DNA of 57,597 nucleotides, taken from NCBI GenBank assembly GCA_035575515.1, contig DATLXU010000087.1:1-57597 (forward strand), read 5' to 3'. Under the pieces are notes generated by a model, which was not told where the DNA came from, searched no databases, and worked only from the letters and a program-made list of their open reading frames with translations. The position numbers were made by a program, and so were the translations under genes. Origin of the DNA: DATLXU01 sp035575515 (lineage in GTDB: Bacteria; Acidobacteriota; Blastocatellia; UBA7656). Below, piece by piece: positions 43,130 through 51,430 of this stretch. Every line of letters begins with the position of its first letter. The stretch's first letter is position 1.

Positions 43130-43861
43130 TTAAAGGTTCTTGTTTAGTATTGGAGGCTTCGTTGGCTCGTCCTGTTGAATTGGGCGCGGCGAAGCATTCG
43201 ACTGTTGAATCACAGGAAGAGTCATCGGCTTCAAGAACTTGATTCGCATCACGGCTCCGGGATTGACCTGTATCTCGCCGCCTTTCGTCAGCAACAGCCC
43301 CGCAAGCATCCCCGCGCCGAGAGCCGCGCCGCCTACGGGCAATGCCCCCGCGCTCCGACTCGTCAGAATAATGACGCCTGCGCCCGCGCCGCCGATGCTG
43401 CCGCCGCGAATGACATTTTCAGCCGCCTTGTCGCCGCGCTTGTCGCCTTTGACTTTGCCTTCATCGTTGGCTTTCAGTTTTTCGTTCTTGTCCCAATCAT
43501 CAATCGCAGCGAGCGCAATTGAAACAGGCTCGTCACCCCAAGGCATCGCAACCCGCTCGAAGATTATCGAAATCGTTCCGCTCTTGAGCGGACGCCCGGC
43601 ATGCGTCACTTGGGCGACGCGCCCTTTAAACTCAGTCCCGCGCGGCATGACAAGCTCATCGCCGACATAAATCGGTTCGTCCAAGACCGCCGTTATCGGG
43701 TCGCCCGGCTCGCTCAGTTTTGAGCTGAGCCGCGTTTGAAGAATAATGCGGGCTTTCGTTTCCGGCTCAATTGTCGCTTGCTTTGCTGCCTGCGCGCGAG
43801 TTGTAACCGGGATAAGCGCAAGCATCAAACAGATGATAAGAGCGGATAGAATCTTTTTCAT
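43130..43861 (-). CDS. Exported protein resembling a TrbI/VirB10-like beta domain
   Basis: 243 residues with a signal peptide (about 1-23, ending TTRAQA). The segment ARIILQTRLSSKLSEPGDPI then TAVLDEPIYVGDELVMPRGT and EFKGRVAQV resembles the domain that precedes the VirB10/TrbI beta-barrel strands. A Lys/Asp-rich loop and a Gly/Ala-rich hydrophobic stretch (GGSIGGAGAGVIILTSRSAG) follow, then GEIQVNPGAVMRIKFLKPM. No secretion system genes are nearby, so this is probably a free envelope protein; similarity to VirB10 is by pattern only. GGAGG lies upstream of the ATG. Confidence 0.65.
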   Translation of the reverse strand: MKKILSALIICLMLALIPVTTRAQAAKQATIEPETKARIILQTRLSSKLSEPGDPITAVLDEPIYVGDELVMPRGTEFKGRVAQVTHAGRPLKSGTISIIFERVAMPWGDEPVSIALAAIDDWDKNEKLKANDEGKVKGDKRGDKAAENVIRGGSIGGAGAGVIILTSRSAGALPVGGAALGAGMLAGLLLTKGGEIQVNPGAVMRIKFLKPMTLPVIQQSNASPRPIQQDEPTKPPILNKNL

Positions 43862-43920
43862 GACATTACCTCCGAGTTGCCGGTGAGAGCCGTCCGCAAT
43901 GATGTTATTCCACTCCTACA

Positions 43921-43966
43921 GAGATTTCAAATCTGAAATTTGAGATTCCAGACTTTCAACTTCTTA
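43921..43966. repeat. AT-rich intergenic repeat (GATTTGAAAT type) abutting the glmM stop
   Basis: Made of ATTTCAAATCTGAAAT / TTTGAGATTCCAGACTTTCA units, with ATTTCA-AATC-TGAAAT as a local hairpin. It begins at the glmM stop (43964-43966). Related to the sequence at the trpB stop (about 12.9 kb). Confidence 0.55.
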
Positions 43967-45343
43967 ACCGATTGCGTGTTTGATTACTTCGGCGAGCCGG
44001 TTGGCCTGCTCTTCAATCTGCGTCTGGTCTTCGCCTTCGATCATCACGCGGGCGAGGTTTTCAGTCCCCGAATACCTGAGCAGCAACCGCCCGCGACCCG
44101 CAAGCTCGCGTTCCAGCTTCTCCACTTCGCTCTGAATTGCTGGAACGTTTTCAAATTCCGGCTTGCTCGTGACGCGTACATTGACAAGCACCTGCGGGTA
44201 TCGCTTCATCTGCGCCGCAAGCTCTTGAAGCGAGCGGTTTGATTCTTTCACGACGCGGAGCAGCTCAATCGCCGTTATCTGCCCGTCGCCCGCAAGCGAT
44301 ATGTCGGGAAAGATTATGTGCCCGGACTGCTCTCCGCCGAGCTTCGCCCCGTGCGCAAGCAACTCTTCAAGCACGTAACGGTCGCCAACCTGTGCGCGAA
44401 TAAGTTCGATGCCTTGCTCGCGCAGAGCAATCTCAAGCCCTATGTTGCTCATCACCGTTGCGACGACCTGGCTTCCCGCAAGCTCGTTGCGCGATTTCAT
44501 ATACTCGGCAAGCACGAGCATCGTCGCGTCGCCGTCCACTACCTCGCCTCGCGCGTCAACGAACAGCGCGCGGTCGGCGTCGCCGTCAAAGGCGATTCCG
44601 ATATTAAGCCCTTCGTCAACGACCGTGCGCTGCAAGCCTTCCATGTGGAGCGAGCCGCAGCCATCGTTGATGTTGCGGCCATCAGGCTCAGCGTTCAAGA
44701 CAACGACTTTAGCGCCAAGCTGCCTGAAGACTTCGGGCGCTATTTCCGACGCGGCTCCATTCGCGCAATCGAGCGCAATGCGCATGCCTTCGAGATTCAG
44801 GCCGCGCCCGACTTCGCTCACAAGATAGTTGATATATGCGTCGTGGTACTTTGATTCGCGGCTTGCGCTATTGCGCGTGGCATCAGAATCATCTCTTTCA
44901 TTCGCGTCAATCTCATCGCCTGAAGCCGCAACATCCTCTTCGATGCGCCGCTCCATCTCGTCTGCGAGCTTCCGGCCAGTCGGTGAAAACACCTTGATAC
45001 CATTATCTTGATATGGATTGTGCGAAGCCGATATGACAACACCTGCATCGAACGGCGCGCTGCGAGTTATGTAAGCGACTCCCGGCGTGGTTATCACGCC
45101 TGCCGATCTAATAGTCGCGCCAGCGGATTCGGCTCCGCGCGAGAGCGCCGCCTCTATCTCAGGGCCAGACTCGCGCGTGTCGCGCCCTATGATAATCGCG
45201 GGTGCGCGGCCAAGCTCGCGTCTAAGATTCAAAACGAGCGAGCGGCCAATTCGCATAACTGTCTTTTCATCGAGCGGGAACTTGCCCGCCACTCCTCTTA
45301 TGCCGTCAGTCCCGAACAGTTTTTGTTTTGCGCCTTCAGGCAT
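43964..45343 (-). CDS. glmM: Phosphoglucosamine mutase
   Basis: 459 residues. KLFGTDGIRGVAGKFPLDEK opens the protein, the phosphoserine loop is VVISASHNPYQDNGIK, the metal loop is AFDGDADRALFVD, and the sugar loop is GGEQSGHIIF. It converts glucosamine-6-phosphate to glucosamine-1-phosphate on the route to UDP-GlcNAc for peptidoglycan. It is the third gene of the conserved cdaA-cdaR-glmM operon; in several bacteria GlmM binds and inhibits the c-di-AMP synthase CdaA. It lies 94 bp after the cdaR-like gene. Confidence 0.96.
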   Translation of the reverse strand: MPEGAKQKLFGTDGIRGVAGKFPLDEKTVMRIGRSLVLNLRRELGRAPAIIIGRDTRESGPEIEAALSRGAESAGATIRSAGVITTPGVAYITRSAPFDAGVVISASHNPYQDNGIKVFSPTGRKLADEMERRIEEDVAASGDEIDANERDDSDATRNSASRESKYHDAYINYLVSEVGRGLNLEGMRIALDCANGAASEIAPEVFRQLGAKVVVLNAEPDGRNINDGCGSLHMEGLQRTVVDEGLNIGIAFDGDADRALFVDARGEVVDGDATMLVLAEYMKSRNELAGSQVVATVMSNIGLEIALREQGIELIRAQVGDRYVLEELLAHGAKLGGEQSGHIIFPDISLAGDGQITAIELLRVVKESNRSLQELAAQMKRYPQVLVNVRVTSKPEFENVPAIQSEVEKLERELAGRGRLLLRYSGTENLARVMIEGEDQTQIEEQANRLAEVIKHAIG

Positions 45344-45437
45344 CTGCGTGTCTTTCCCTCCCCTTCGATGAACGATTATCCGTGTGATGAACCTGAACGA
45401 TTCATCGCACGATAAGAGAGTATAGCTTGTCGGCGCG

Positions 45438-46400
45438 TTATTTGATACGGACAGTTTCAGGCTCTAACGAGCGCACGGTCACTCGCGCCATGTAGCGCGG
45501 CGAGATTGTGACCCTAGGAGTGAATGTGGTTGTCTTTAACGGCTCGCCCTGATACTCGATTGCGACGCTCACGTCGTCTGCCGTCATCGCGTCGACAGCC
45601 GGGCCTTCGCCGAAAACGGTGACGTTAATATATCTCGGAACGGGTTCTTTACCGGGCGGCGCTCCGAACACCGTCACGGGCACGCGCTCGATTAGGCGCG
45701 ACTTACCGATTACCACAGTCAACTCGACAGTGCTGTTGCCGCCGCTCACGCTGAGATTGGGCGAGCCTATATCAATCGCGACTCGCTTGGTGAACGCTTC
45801 GGTCTTTCCCGCGAGGCTTACGGTTTCGGTTGACACCTCCTTTAACTTATTGACCTCGCTCTCAGGCCCGACGACTCGAACTGTCGCAGGGTGAGCCGTC
45901 CAGGTGAACTCGTAGCCGACGGGAAGCCTGTCTTTGTCAACAATGTTCGGAACAACGGGCAAATCAGTTGATTCGACTACGCGCTCGATTGTTGCGCGAA
46001 CGCTGCGCGGCTCCCAATCTCGGACCTTTACGGTCGTAGGCAAACGGCTCAGGTCTACGGTTACTTCTCTGACTCGCGTGCCCGGCTCGACGCCGCTCAT
46101 GTCGGCAATGACGCTCACGTCGCTTGGACGAATCGTGTCGAGCACGTCGCGCGAGCCTTCGAGATAGACCCGCGCCGTAACAGGCTCAAACTTGGTTATA
46201 ACGAGCAGCGGCGACTTGGGCAGGTTATGGAACTCGATTGCTACATCGCGCAGGGTTACCTGGCTGACAGGGCGTGAGGCTACCGAAAGCCACAGCACAG
46301 CCGTGATGAGCAGCGCGAGGATTTTCAAGCCTGTGTTTTCGAGCACATAGTCTCTCGCGTACTCTTTAAGGACTCTCAGGTAGTGAAGCAGTCTGTCCAT
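45438..46400 (-). CDS. cdaR: CdaR/YbbR-domain regulator of c-di-AMP synthase
   Basis: 320 residues. One N-terminal membrane helix (about 20-42, LKILALLITAVLWLSVASRP) is followed by three or four YbbR repeats of about 80 residues on the outside, e.g. VTARVYLEGSRDVLDTIRPS and PATVRVVGPESEVNKLKEVS. CdaR proteins tune the membrane-bound diadenylate cyclase CdaA. The gene starts 9 bp after the cdaA stop. Synteny makes the assignment firmer than the sequence alone. Confidence 0.9.
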   Translation of the reverse strand: MDRLLHYLRVLKEYARDYVLENTGLKILALLITAVLWLSVASRPVSQVTLRDVAIEFHNLPKSPLLVITKFEPVTARVYLEGSRDVLDTIRPSDVSVIADMSGVEPGTRVREVTVDLSRLPTTVKVRDWEPRSVRATIERVVESTDLPVVPNIVDKDRLPVGYEFTWTAHPATVRVVGPESEVNKLKEVSTETVSLAGKTEAFTKRVAIDIGSPNLSVSGGNSTVELTVVIGKSRLIERVPVTVFGAPPGKEPVPRYINVTVFGEGPAVDAMTADDVSVAIEYQGEPLKTTTFTPRVTISPRYMARVTVRSLEPETVRIK

Positions 46401-46409
46401 TGCCGAATC

Positions 46410-47285
46410 TTATTTGATGAACGTCTCGCTAACCTGCTCGCGCGTGGTTTCAGGGCTGACGGCACGGCGCTTCTTGCGCGCGGGCCGGGCTGCCTGACCC
46501 AGGCGGCGCGCTGGTTGCAATGCCTCACGGATGCGCTCGCGCAATTCTGTGCTTGTAAGATACCTTGAGATTTCACCGCGCTCGACGAACGAAATCACTC
46601 CCGTCTCTTCGCTCACGACAACGGCGACGGCATCCGTGTCTTCGGTGATGCCGATGGCTGCGCGGTGGCGCGTGCCAAGCTCTTTCGACAATCTAGGATT
46701 CAAAGTCAAAGGCAAAAAGCAGCTCGCCGCAGCAATCTTGTAGTTGCGAATTATTGCCGCGCCGTCGTGCAGCGGCGTATGCGGGTCGAATATGGTCACG
46801 AGCAGGTCGTATGAGAGCACCGCGTTGAGCGCGACGCCCGTGTCAATGTAATTCTGCAACCCGACGTTGCGCTCAAGAACTATGAGCGCGCCAATCTTGC
46901 GCGAAGAGAGCGTCATCGCCGCAAGCACTATCTCGTCGTACTCTTCGTTCGATTTCTTGGTGCGGCCAAAGCGAAGCGGGTGACGTAGGTTCGACCCCAT
47001 CCGCATCAACGCCGAGCGAATTTCAGGCGCGAAGATTACTAGTATCGCGAAGCCGAAGTAGAAGAGCGTGTTGCGCATCACGAACTGGAGCGTCTCCAGC
47101 CGCAGTAGCACCGACACCTGATAGAGCAACCCCACGCCCAAAAGTCCCATCGCCATTTGAACTGCGCGAGTGCCGCGAACGAGCTTCAATAGCCCGTAGA
47201 TGATTGCCCACACCATCAGGAAATCAACCAAATCGGTCCATTGAAGCTGCGAAAGGAATCTGATCAGGTCTGATAGTCGCGTCAT
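46410..47285 (-). CDS. cdaA: Diadenylate cyclase CdaA
   Basis: 291 residues. Three N-terminal membrane helices (about 20-85) precede the DAC domain, with motifs PLHDGAAII (DGA) and LGTRHRAAIGITEDTDAVAV (RHR). It condenses two ATP into c-di-AMP at the inner membrane. The C-terminal 40 residues are basic (LGQAARPARKKRRAVSPE) and look disordered, longer than in typical CdaA. The operon order cdaA-cdaR-glmM matches Firmicutes and many other phyla, linking c-di-AMP to wall precursor supply. Confidence 0.96.
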   Translation of the reverse strand: MTRLSDLIRFLSQLQWTDLVDFLMVWAIIYGLLKLVRGTRAVQMAMGLLGVGLLYQVSVLLRLETLQFVMRNTLFYFGFAILVIFAPEIRSALMRMGSNLRHPLRFGRTKKSNEEYDEIVLAAMTLSSRKIGALIVLERNVGLQNYIDTGVALNAVLSYDLLVTIFDPHTPLHDGAAIIRNYKIAAASCFLPLTLNPRLSKELGTRHRAAIGITEDTDAVAVVVSEETGVISFVERGEISRYLTSTELRERIREALQPARRLGQAARPARKKRRAVSPETTREQVSETFIK

Positions 47286-47991
47286 CTTCGTGCTGCGTCT
47301 CTAAAGATTAATAGACGAAAACCGCTTGCGATTCGATGCTGTCGTAAGCAGCGTCTAAGAGTTACCGGCTCGCCGGAGGCAAAACCCACCGGTCTTCACG
47401 CGCGACACATCTCGTAGAATCTCTGCGCTGGCACAGGTCTGAACCCGCAGGGCGCGCATCGCAATGGGAGATGGCCTCAGGGGGTTTGCGCGCCGCCCTA
47501 ATATTTGCTATCGCCTGTTTGATGCGGCCCACGCTGAGTATTTGCGCCGCTGCCGGAAACCTGTTGCGACCCAATAACACAACCTTTAATTCACCTCAGC
47601 GCCTGCGCCCGGCCTACCTGCCGGTGTCTGACGATTAGCTTCTACCCGTAGAATATCTGTCAGCCGCCGCAGAATCAAGCGAGCGCAGTTGAAAAGTTGA
47701 ACTACGCATCATTGCCTCACCATCGCGCCACACATGAGTCCGTTTTGAACACTACACTCACATCATCAAAGGAAACCAGCGATCAAAAACTTGGACGTAG
47801 GTCGCGTGCGGTCTTGCTTATCGTTGCTTGAATCGTACATTGATGGCGCATTTGCGTACTGTTTCAGCTCATTGACCGGATAATTTATGAGGTCAATACT
47901 TAAGAAATTCGCGGCAGATTCCAAATCATTTTTGTGGCATCCAGCTTGCCATTAACTTGGCGCAGGCAGATTCAGCGTTGAGGGAAAACAA
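47286..47991. other. Non-coding stretch of about 700 bp with GC-rich hairpins
   Basis: No convincing gene is seen on either strand. The first part (about 47340-47640) is GC-rich and can form several stems: GGCGCGCA (47451-47458) with TGCGCGCC (47487-47494), and CCGGC (47609-47613) with GCCGG (47620-47624). No RNase P, tmRNA, SRP, 6S or riboswitch signature was recognised. The rest (about 47640-47980) is lower in GC and featureless apart from the ribosome site of the next small gene. Confidence 0.5.
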
Positions 47992-48162
47992 ATGACAGTT
48001 AGACTCATAAAACAGAATCAAAAGATTGAGAGAAGCGAACAGAAAGCGGAAGAGCCGTCGCCGAATCAGATAATGCTTACGACGCAGAGCTGGGTTCAGG
48101 AGTTCAAGGCCCGCAAGGCGAAGGGCGGCGACCTGCTCAATATTCTTACTAAACCTAACTGA
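47992..48162 (+). CDS. 56-residue basic small protein
   Basis: ATG 47992 is preceded by GAGGG at 47980-47984 and the frame ends at TGA 48160-48162. The product is charged, starts MTVRLIKQNQKIERSEQKAE, and ends TTQSWVQEFKARKAKGGDLL followed by NILTKPN. The good ribosome site, the protein-like composition and the absence of any other gene here argue that it is real. It has no membrane helix or Cys motif and no family is recognised. It stands alone in about 1 kb of otherwise non-coding sequence between cdaA and coaBC, both on the other strand. Confidence 0.6.
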   Translation: MTVRLIKQNQKIERSEQKAEEPSPNQIMLTTQSWVQEFKARKAKGGDLLNILTKPN

Positions 48163-48312
48163 CCCGGCAGACAGCCTCTGGCTCAGCCAACGGGCGGCTA
48201 TCGTCCAACTCTTCACTCTGGCAATTACAAACCCAAACTACTTGAAGCGTTCCATTCGGCAGCGATCTTCTGCAAAACGCGATTCAACAATCTGGTTCGG
48301 GATTCTCTAAAA

Positions 48313-49539
48313 TCAGGATTGCAGCGCGCTGGCTTCAACTTGCCGCGCGCCTTTTATCTTCAATGCAGCTTCGATGATTCGCTCGGCGACTTCGCGCTTC
48401 GTTGTGAGCGGCAATTCAGTCATACTTTCAGCCGATATGATAGTTACACGATTCGTGTCAACATCGAACCCGGCATCCGAAGCCGAGACGTCGTTAGCAA
48501 TGACGAGGTCGGCTCCTTTCTCAAAAAGTTTCTTTCTGGCGTTTTCGATGACGCTCTCGGTTTCTGCGGCGAAACCTATAATGATACGCGAGCCTTTCGC
48601 GCGCCCGGCTTCAGCTAGAATGTCATCGGTTCGCTCAAGCTCAATAACAAGACCGTTGCTTCCGTCCTTTTTAATCTTCTGAGCAGCGGCGGCGACCGGG
48701 CGATAGTCGGCTACGGCAGCAGCCATCACAAGCATCGTCGCCTGTTCGATGTTATCCATCACGGCGTTGCGCATCTCGCGGGCGGAACGGACTCGAATGA
48801 CGCGAGCGCCATCGGGCGGCGCAATCGCAACAGGTCCCGTTACAAGCGTGACTTCCGCGCCGCGGGCAAGCGCAGCCTCCGCTACTGCGTAACCCATCTT
48901 GCCCGACGAGCGATTGGTTATACCCCGAACCGGATCAATCGCCTCATAAGTCGGTCCCGCCGTGACAAGCACGCGCTCGCCTTTCAAATCGCCGTTCGTC
49001 TCTCGTGTGCGATTGAGTATCTCTATCGCGCGCTCAACAATCTCAGCCGGTTCGGCGAGCCTTCCCGCGCCGACCGTGCGGCAGGCGAGATAGCCTTCCG
49101 CAGGGTCAACGAATTCGACTCCGCGCTCGCGCAAGCGCCGCACGTTTTCGCGCGTGGCCGCGTGCGACCACATCTCGACGTTCATCGCCGGAGCGACGAG
49201 CACCGGAGCGGTCGTTGAGATGTAAAGAGTCGAAAGAAAATCGTCGGCTATTCCGTTAGCAAATTTCGCAAGCGTGTTGGCGGTCGCGGGCGCGACCAAT
49301 AACAGGTCACTGGTCTGAGCGATTTGAATATGCTTTATCTCTGGATCGTCCGTCGGCGCAAACATCTCCGTTATGACAGGCAAGCCGGAGATGGATTGAA
49401 AAGTGAGCGGCCCGACGAACTCAGTCGCGTGCCGGGTCATCACCACTTGCACGCTCGCGCCGCGCTTTTGAAGCCCCCGCAGAACTTCAACGGCCTTGTA
49501 CGCAGCGATGCAGCCCGTTACTCCGAGAGCCACTTTCAT
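48313..49539 (-). CDS. coaBC: Bifunctional phosphopantothenoylcysteine decarboxylase/synthetase
   Basis: 408 residues. The N-terminal CoaC flavoprotein has VALGVTGCIAAYKAVEVLRG, LLVAPATANTLAKFANGIAD and VAPAMNVEMWSHAA; the catalytic Cys lies in YLACRTVGAGRLAEP. The C-terminal CoaB has VLVTAGPTYEAIDPVRGITN followed by RSSGKMGYAVAEAA, and AAVADYRPVAAAAQKIKKDG. Together they make 4'-phosphopantetheine from 4'-phosphopantothenate for CoA synthesis. ATG 49539 matches the family start; TTG 49548 is an alternative. It follows rpoZ, as in many bacteria, but a palindromic repeat lies between them. Confidence 0.96.
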   Translation of the reverse strand: MKVALGVTGCIAAYKAVEVLRGLQKRGASVQVVMTRHATEFVGPLTFQSISGLPVITEMFAPTDDPEIKHIQIAQTSDLLLVAPATANTLAKFANGIADDFLSTLYISTTAPVLVAPAMNVEMWSHAATRENVRRLRERGVEFVDPAEGYLACRTVGAGRLAEPAEIVERAIEILNRTRETNGDLKGERVLVTAGPTYEAIDPVRGITNRSSGKMGYAVAEAALARGAEVTLVTGPVAIAPPDGARVIRVRSAREMRNAVMDNIEQATMLVMAAAVADYRPVAAAAQKIKKDGSNGLVIELERTDDILAEAGRAKGSRIIIGFAAETESVIENARKKLFEKGADLVIANDVSASDAGFDVDTNRVTIISAESMTELPLTTKREVAERIIEAALKIKGARQVEASALQS

Positions 49540-49559
49540 AGGGTTCAATCGTAGCTAAT

Positions 49560-49641
49560 CACAGAGGCACGGAGACACCGAGGAAACATAGAGAAAATAA
49601 TAGAAGTTTCTCTGTAGTTTCAGCATCTCCGCACCTCTGTG
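49560..49641. repeat. Palindromic intergenic element C (CACAGAGGCACGGAGA arms)
   Basis: The left arm (49560-49596, CACAGAGGCACGGAGACACC...GAGAAA) and right arm (49607-49641) are imperfect reverse complements around a short AT spacer, so the segment can form one long hairpin. It sits between rpoZ (stop 49659-49661) and coaBC (start 49539) and could act as an attenuator between them. Confidence 0.8.
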
Positions 49642-49658
49642 GCTTTTCTGAAAGTATC

Positions 49659-49874
49659 TCATCCTTCATCAGACGCGCGCTTGATGATCGGCTGGTAAGA
49701 GACAAGCCCGCGCTCAACTTCTTCAAGCGCGATGCGCGTCGGCTTTTTCGCCGAAGTCTGCACGCGCGGCTTCGCGCCTTTCTGAATCTGCTTGCTGCGT
49801 TTTGCGGCAAGCAAAACCAATCTGTACTTGCTATCTATCTCCGTTGTCCAGTCCCCATTTTTTGATTCAGGCAT
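49659..49874 (-). CDS. rpoZ: RNA polymerase omega subunit
   Basis: 71 residues. IDSKYRLVLLAAKRSKQIQK then GAKPRV and KPTRIALEEVERGLVSYQPI are the omega-fold residues that cradle the beta-prime C terminus. The N terminus is short compared with E. coli omega (91 residues). Its start overlaps the gmk stop by 8 bp, giving tight coupling. The gmk-rpoZ pairing is conserved in many bacteria and supports the call. Confidence 0.92.
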   Translation of the reverse strand: MPESKNGDWTTEIDSKYRLVLLAAKRSKQIQKGAKPRVQTSAKKPTRIALEEVERGLVSYQPIIKRASDEG

Positions 49875-50562
49875 CTATTGATTCTCCTCCAAATGTATCT
49901 AATACAACTCGAACCTGACCTGCTTGCCTGCCGGGTCGGCAACGCTCAGCAATTATTATAGCCTCCAACTGGCGGTATGCGCGATCAAGATCATCGTTGA
50001 TTATTAAGTAATCGAATTTGTCCCACAACAGGACTTCGTGCGCGGCGTTATGCAGTCGCCTCTCAATCTCTTCACGATTATTCAGATTGCGCAGCAGCAA
50101 TCGCCGCTCAAGCGCGTCGCGTGAAGGGGGCAAGATGAAGATAGTGACCGCTTCATTCGTGCGACGGCGAATCTGCTCCGCGCCCTGAACGTCAATGTCG
50201 AGCAGCACGTCGAAACCTGCAGCGAGCATCTCTTCGACGTGCGCTCTGTGCGTGCCGTAAAGATTGCCGTGAACCTCGGCGCTCTCAAGAAACTCGTCCC
50301 GCTCGCTGAGCGCGCGAAACTCCTCGTGGCTCACGAAAAAATAATTCACGCCGTCGCGCTCGGCCCCGCGCGGCTTGCGCGTCGTGTAAGAGACGGAAAA
50401 CTTCACGCGCTCTATCCGAGCGAGCGCCATCTCGACGAGCGAAGATTTGCCCGCGCCCGACGGAGCGCACACAACTATCAGCCTGCCGCGCTCGATCGCG
50501 CAGGGCGAACCCTGTTCGCTAAAACAATCCGAGCCGCTTTCGGCGCGAACGTCATTCGACAT
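49867..50562 (-). CDS. gmk: Guanylate kinase
   Basis: 231 residues. The P-loop LIVVCAPSGAGKSSLVEMAL, the GMP-binding VSYTTRKPRGAERDGVNYFF and EVHGNLYGTHRAHV, and ILPPSRDALERRLLLRNLNN in the lid region are all intact. It phosphorylates GMP to GDP. The first about 25 residues (Glu/Ser-rich) extend beyond the usual N terminus; its ATG overlaps the yicC 3' end by 11 bp, so coupling is likely and the start is reasonable. An internal start nearer the P-loop cannot be excluded. Confidence 0.95.
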   Translation of the reverse strand: MSNDVRAESGSDCFSEQGSPCAIERGRLIVVCAPSGAGKSSLVEMALARIERVKFSVSYTTRKPRGAERDGVNYFFVSHEEFRALSERDEFLESAEVHGNLYGTHRAHVEEMLAAGFDVLLDIDVQGAEQIRRRTNEAVTIFILPPSRDALERRLLLRNLNNREEIERRLHNAAHEVLLWDKFDYLIINDDLDRAYRQLEAIIIAERCRPGRQAGQVRVVLDTFGGESIDA

Positions 50563-51427
50563 TCTGGCTCTGCTCCCTCAATTTCTCGACTTCCGTCTTA
50601 ATCACTATCGCCGCGTCGCTGATTGCAAGGTCGCTCGATTTTGAAAGAATAGTGTTCGCCTCGCGGTTCATCTCTTGAAGAATGAAGTCCAATCGCTTGC
50701 CTACTTCTTCATCGGCGCGAACGATCTCGCGCATCTGCGAGATGTGGCTCTTGAGCCGCGCAATCTCTTCGCTTATGTCTGAACGCTCCGCAAGCATCGT
50801 GACTTCCTGCGCGAGGCGCGTCTCGTCAACGACGCCTGCGGCCTGCATATCCTGAATCCGCTTCATGAGCTTTTCGCGATAGATCATCGGCAGCTTATCG
50901 GCTTCGCTTTCAATCGTCGGCAATTGCCGCTCGATATTATCAAGCCGCGCGCTCAACTCCGAGGCAAGCTCCTGCCCTTCGACGACTCGCATTTCGGCGA
51001 GCGCGACAAGCGCCTGCGACATTGCGGCGACGACTCCGCTGACAAGCGATTCATCCAACTGGCCGCTGTTTTGCGACACCTGCAATGCGCCGGGCAGTTT
51101 CGCTATCAGTTCAAGCGACGGCTCGCCTTCGATGCCGAACTCTTTCTTCAACTCGGCGAGCGCGGCGATGTACCCGGAAACGAGCGGGCGATTAATCTCG
51201 TAGCTGGCCATTTTGAACTGCTCAATCGAAACGGTCACGTCAACGCGCCCGCGCTTGAGCGCAGCCTGAATCTGCTTCTTGAGCGTCACTTCGAGGCTGG
51301 CAATCTCCTGCGGCAATCGCGTATGAATGTCGAGGAAGCGGTTGTTGACTGAGCGAATCTCTACCCGCACGCGAAAGTCATCGCCTTCAGCGCCTCCCTG
51401 CCCGTAACCGGTCATGCTCTTAATCAT
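50552..51427 (-). CDS. YicC family endoribonuclease-like protein
   Basis: 291 residues. The N terminus MIKSMTGYGQGGAEGDDFRV followed by EIRSVNNRFLDIHTRLPQEI is diagnostic, and the C-terminal DUF1732 region has EEIARLKSHISQMREI and KRLDFILQEMNREANTILSK. YicC-type proteins have been linked to RNA degradation and stationary-phase survival. Synteny with gmk and rpoZ is widely conserved. It is the first gene of the yicC-gmk-rpoZ-coaBC run. The palindromic element A begins 4 bp upstream of its start. Confidence 0.92.
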   Translation of the reverse strand: MIKSMTGYGQGGAEGDDFRVRVEIRSVNNRFLDIHTRLPQEIASLEVTLKKQIQAALKRGRVDVTVSIEQFKMASYEINRPLVSGYIAALAELKKEFGIEGEPSLELIAKLPGALQVSQNSGQLDESLVSGVVAAMSQALVALAEMRVVEGQELASELSARLDNIERQLPTIESEADKLPMIYREKLMKRIQDMQAAGVVDETRLAQEVTMLAERSDISEEIARLKSHISQMREIVRADEEVGKRLDFILQEMNREANTILSKSSDLAISDAAIVIKTEVEKLREQSQNVE

Positions 51428-51430
51428 AAT

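Noticed and set aside
43130..43861. Type IV secretion component (VirB10)
   Set aside because: Only a short beta segment resembles it; the membrane helix and partners virB8/9/4 are missing, so it is listed as an exported protein.
47362..47580. 72-codon minus-strand frame in the 47-kb gap
   Set aside because: No ribosome site, no protein-like pattern, and it spans the GC-rich stems.
47340..47640. RNase P RNA, tmRNA, SRP RNA or cobalamin riboswitch in the non-coding stretch
   Set aside because: None of the invariant motifs (for example GAGGAAAGTCC for RNase P or a GGTTCGA T-arm for tmRNA) is present on either strand.
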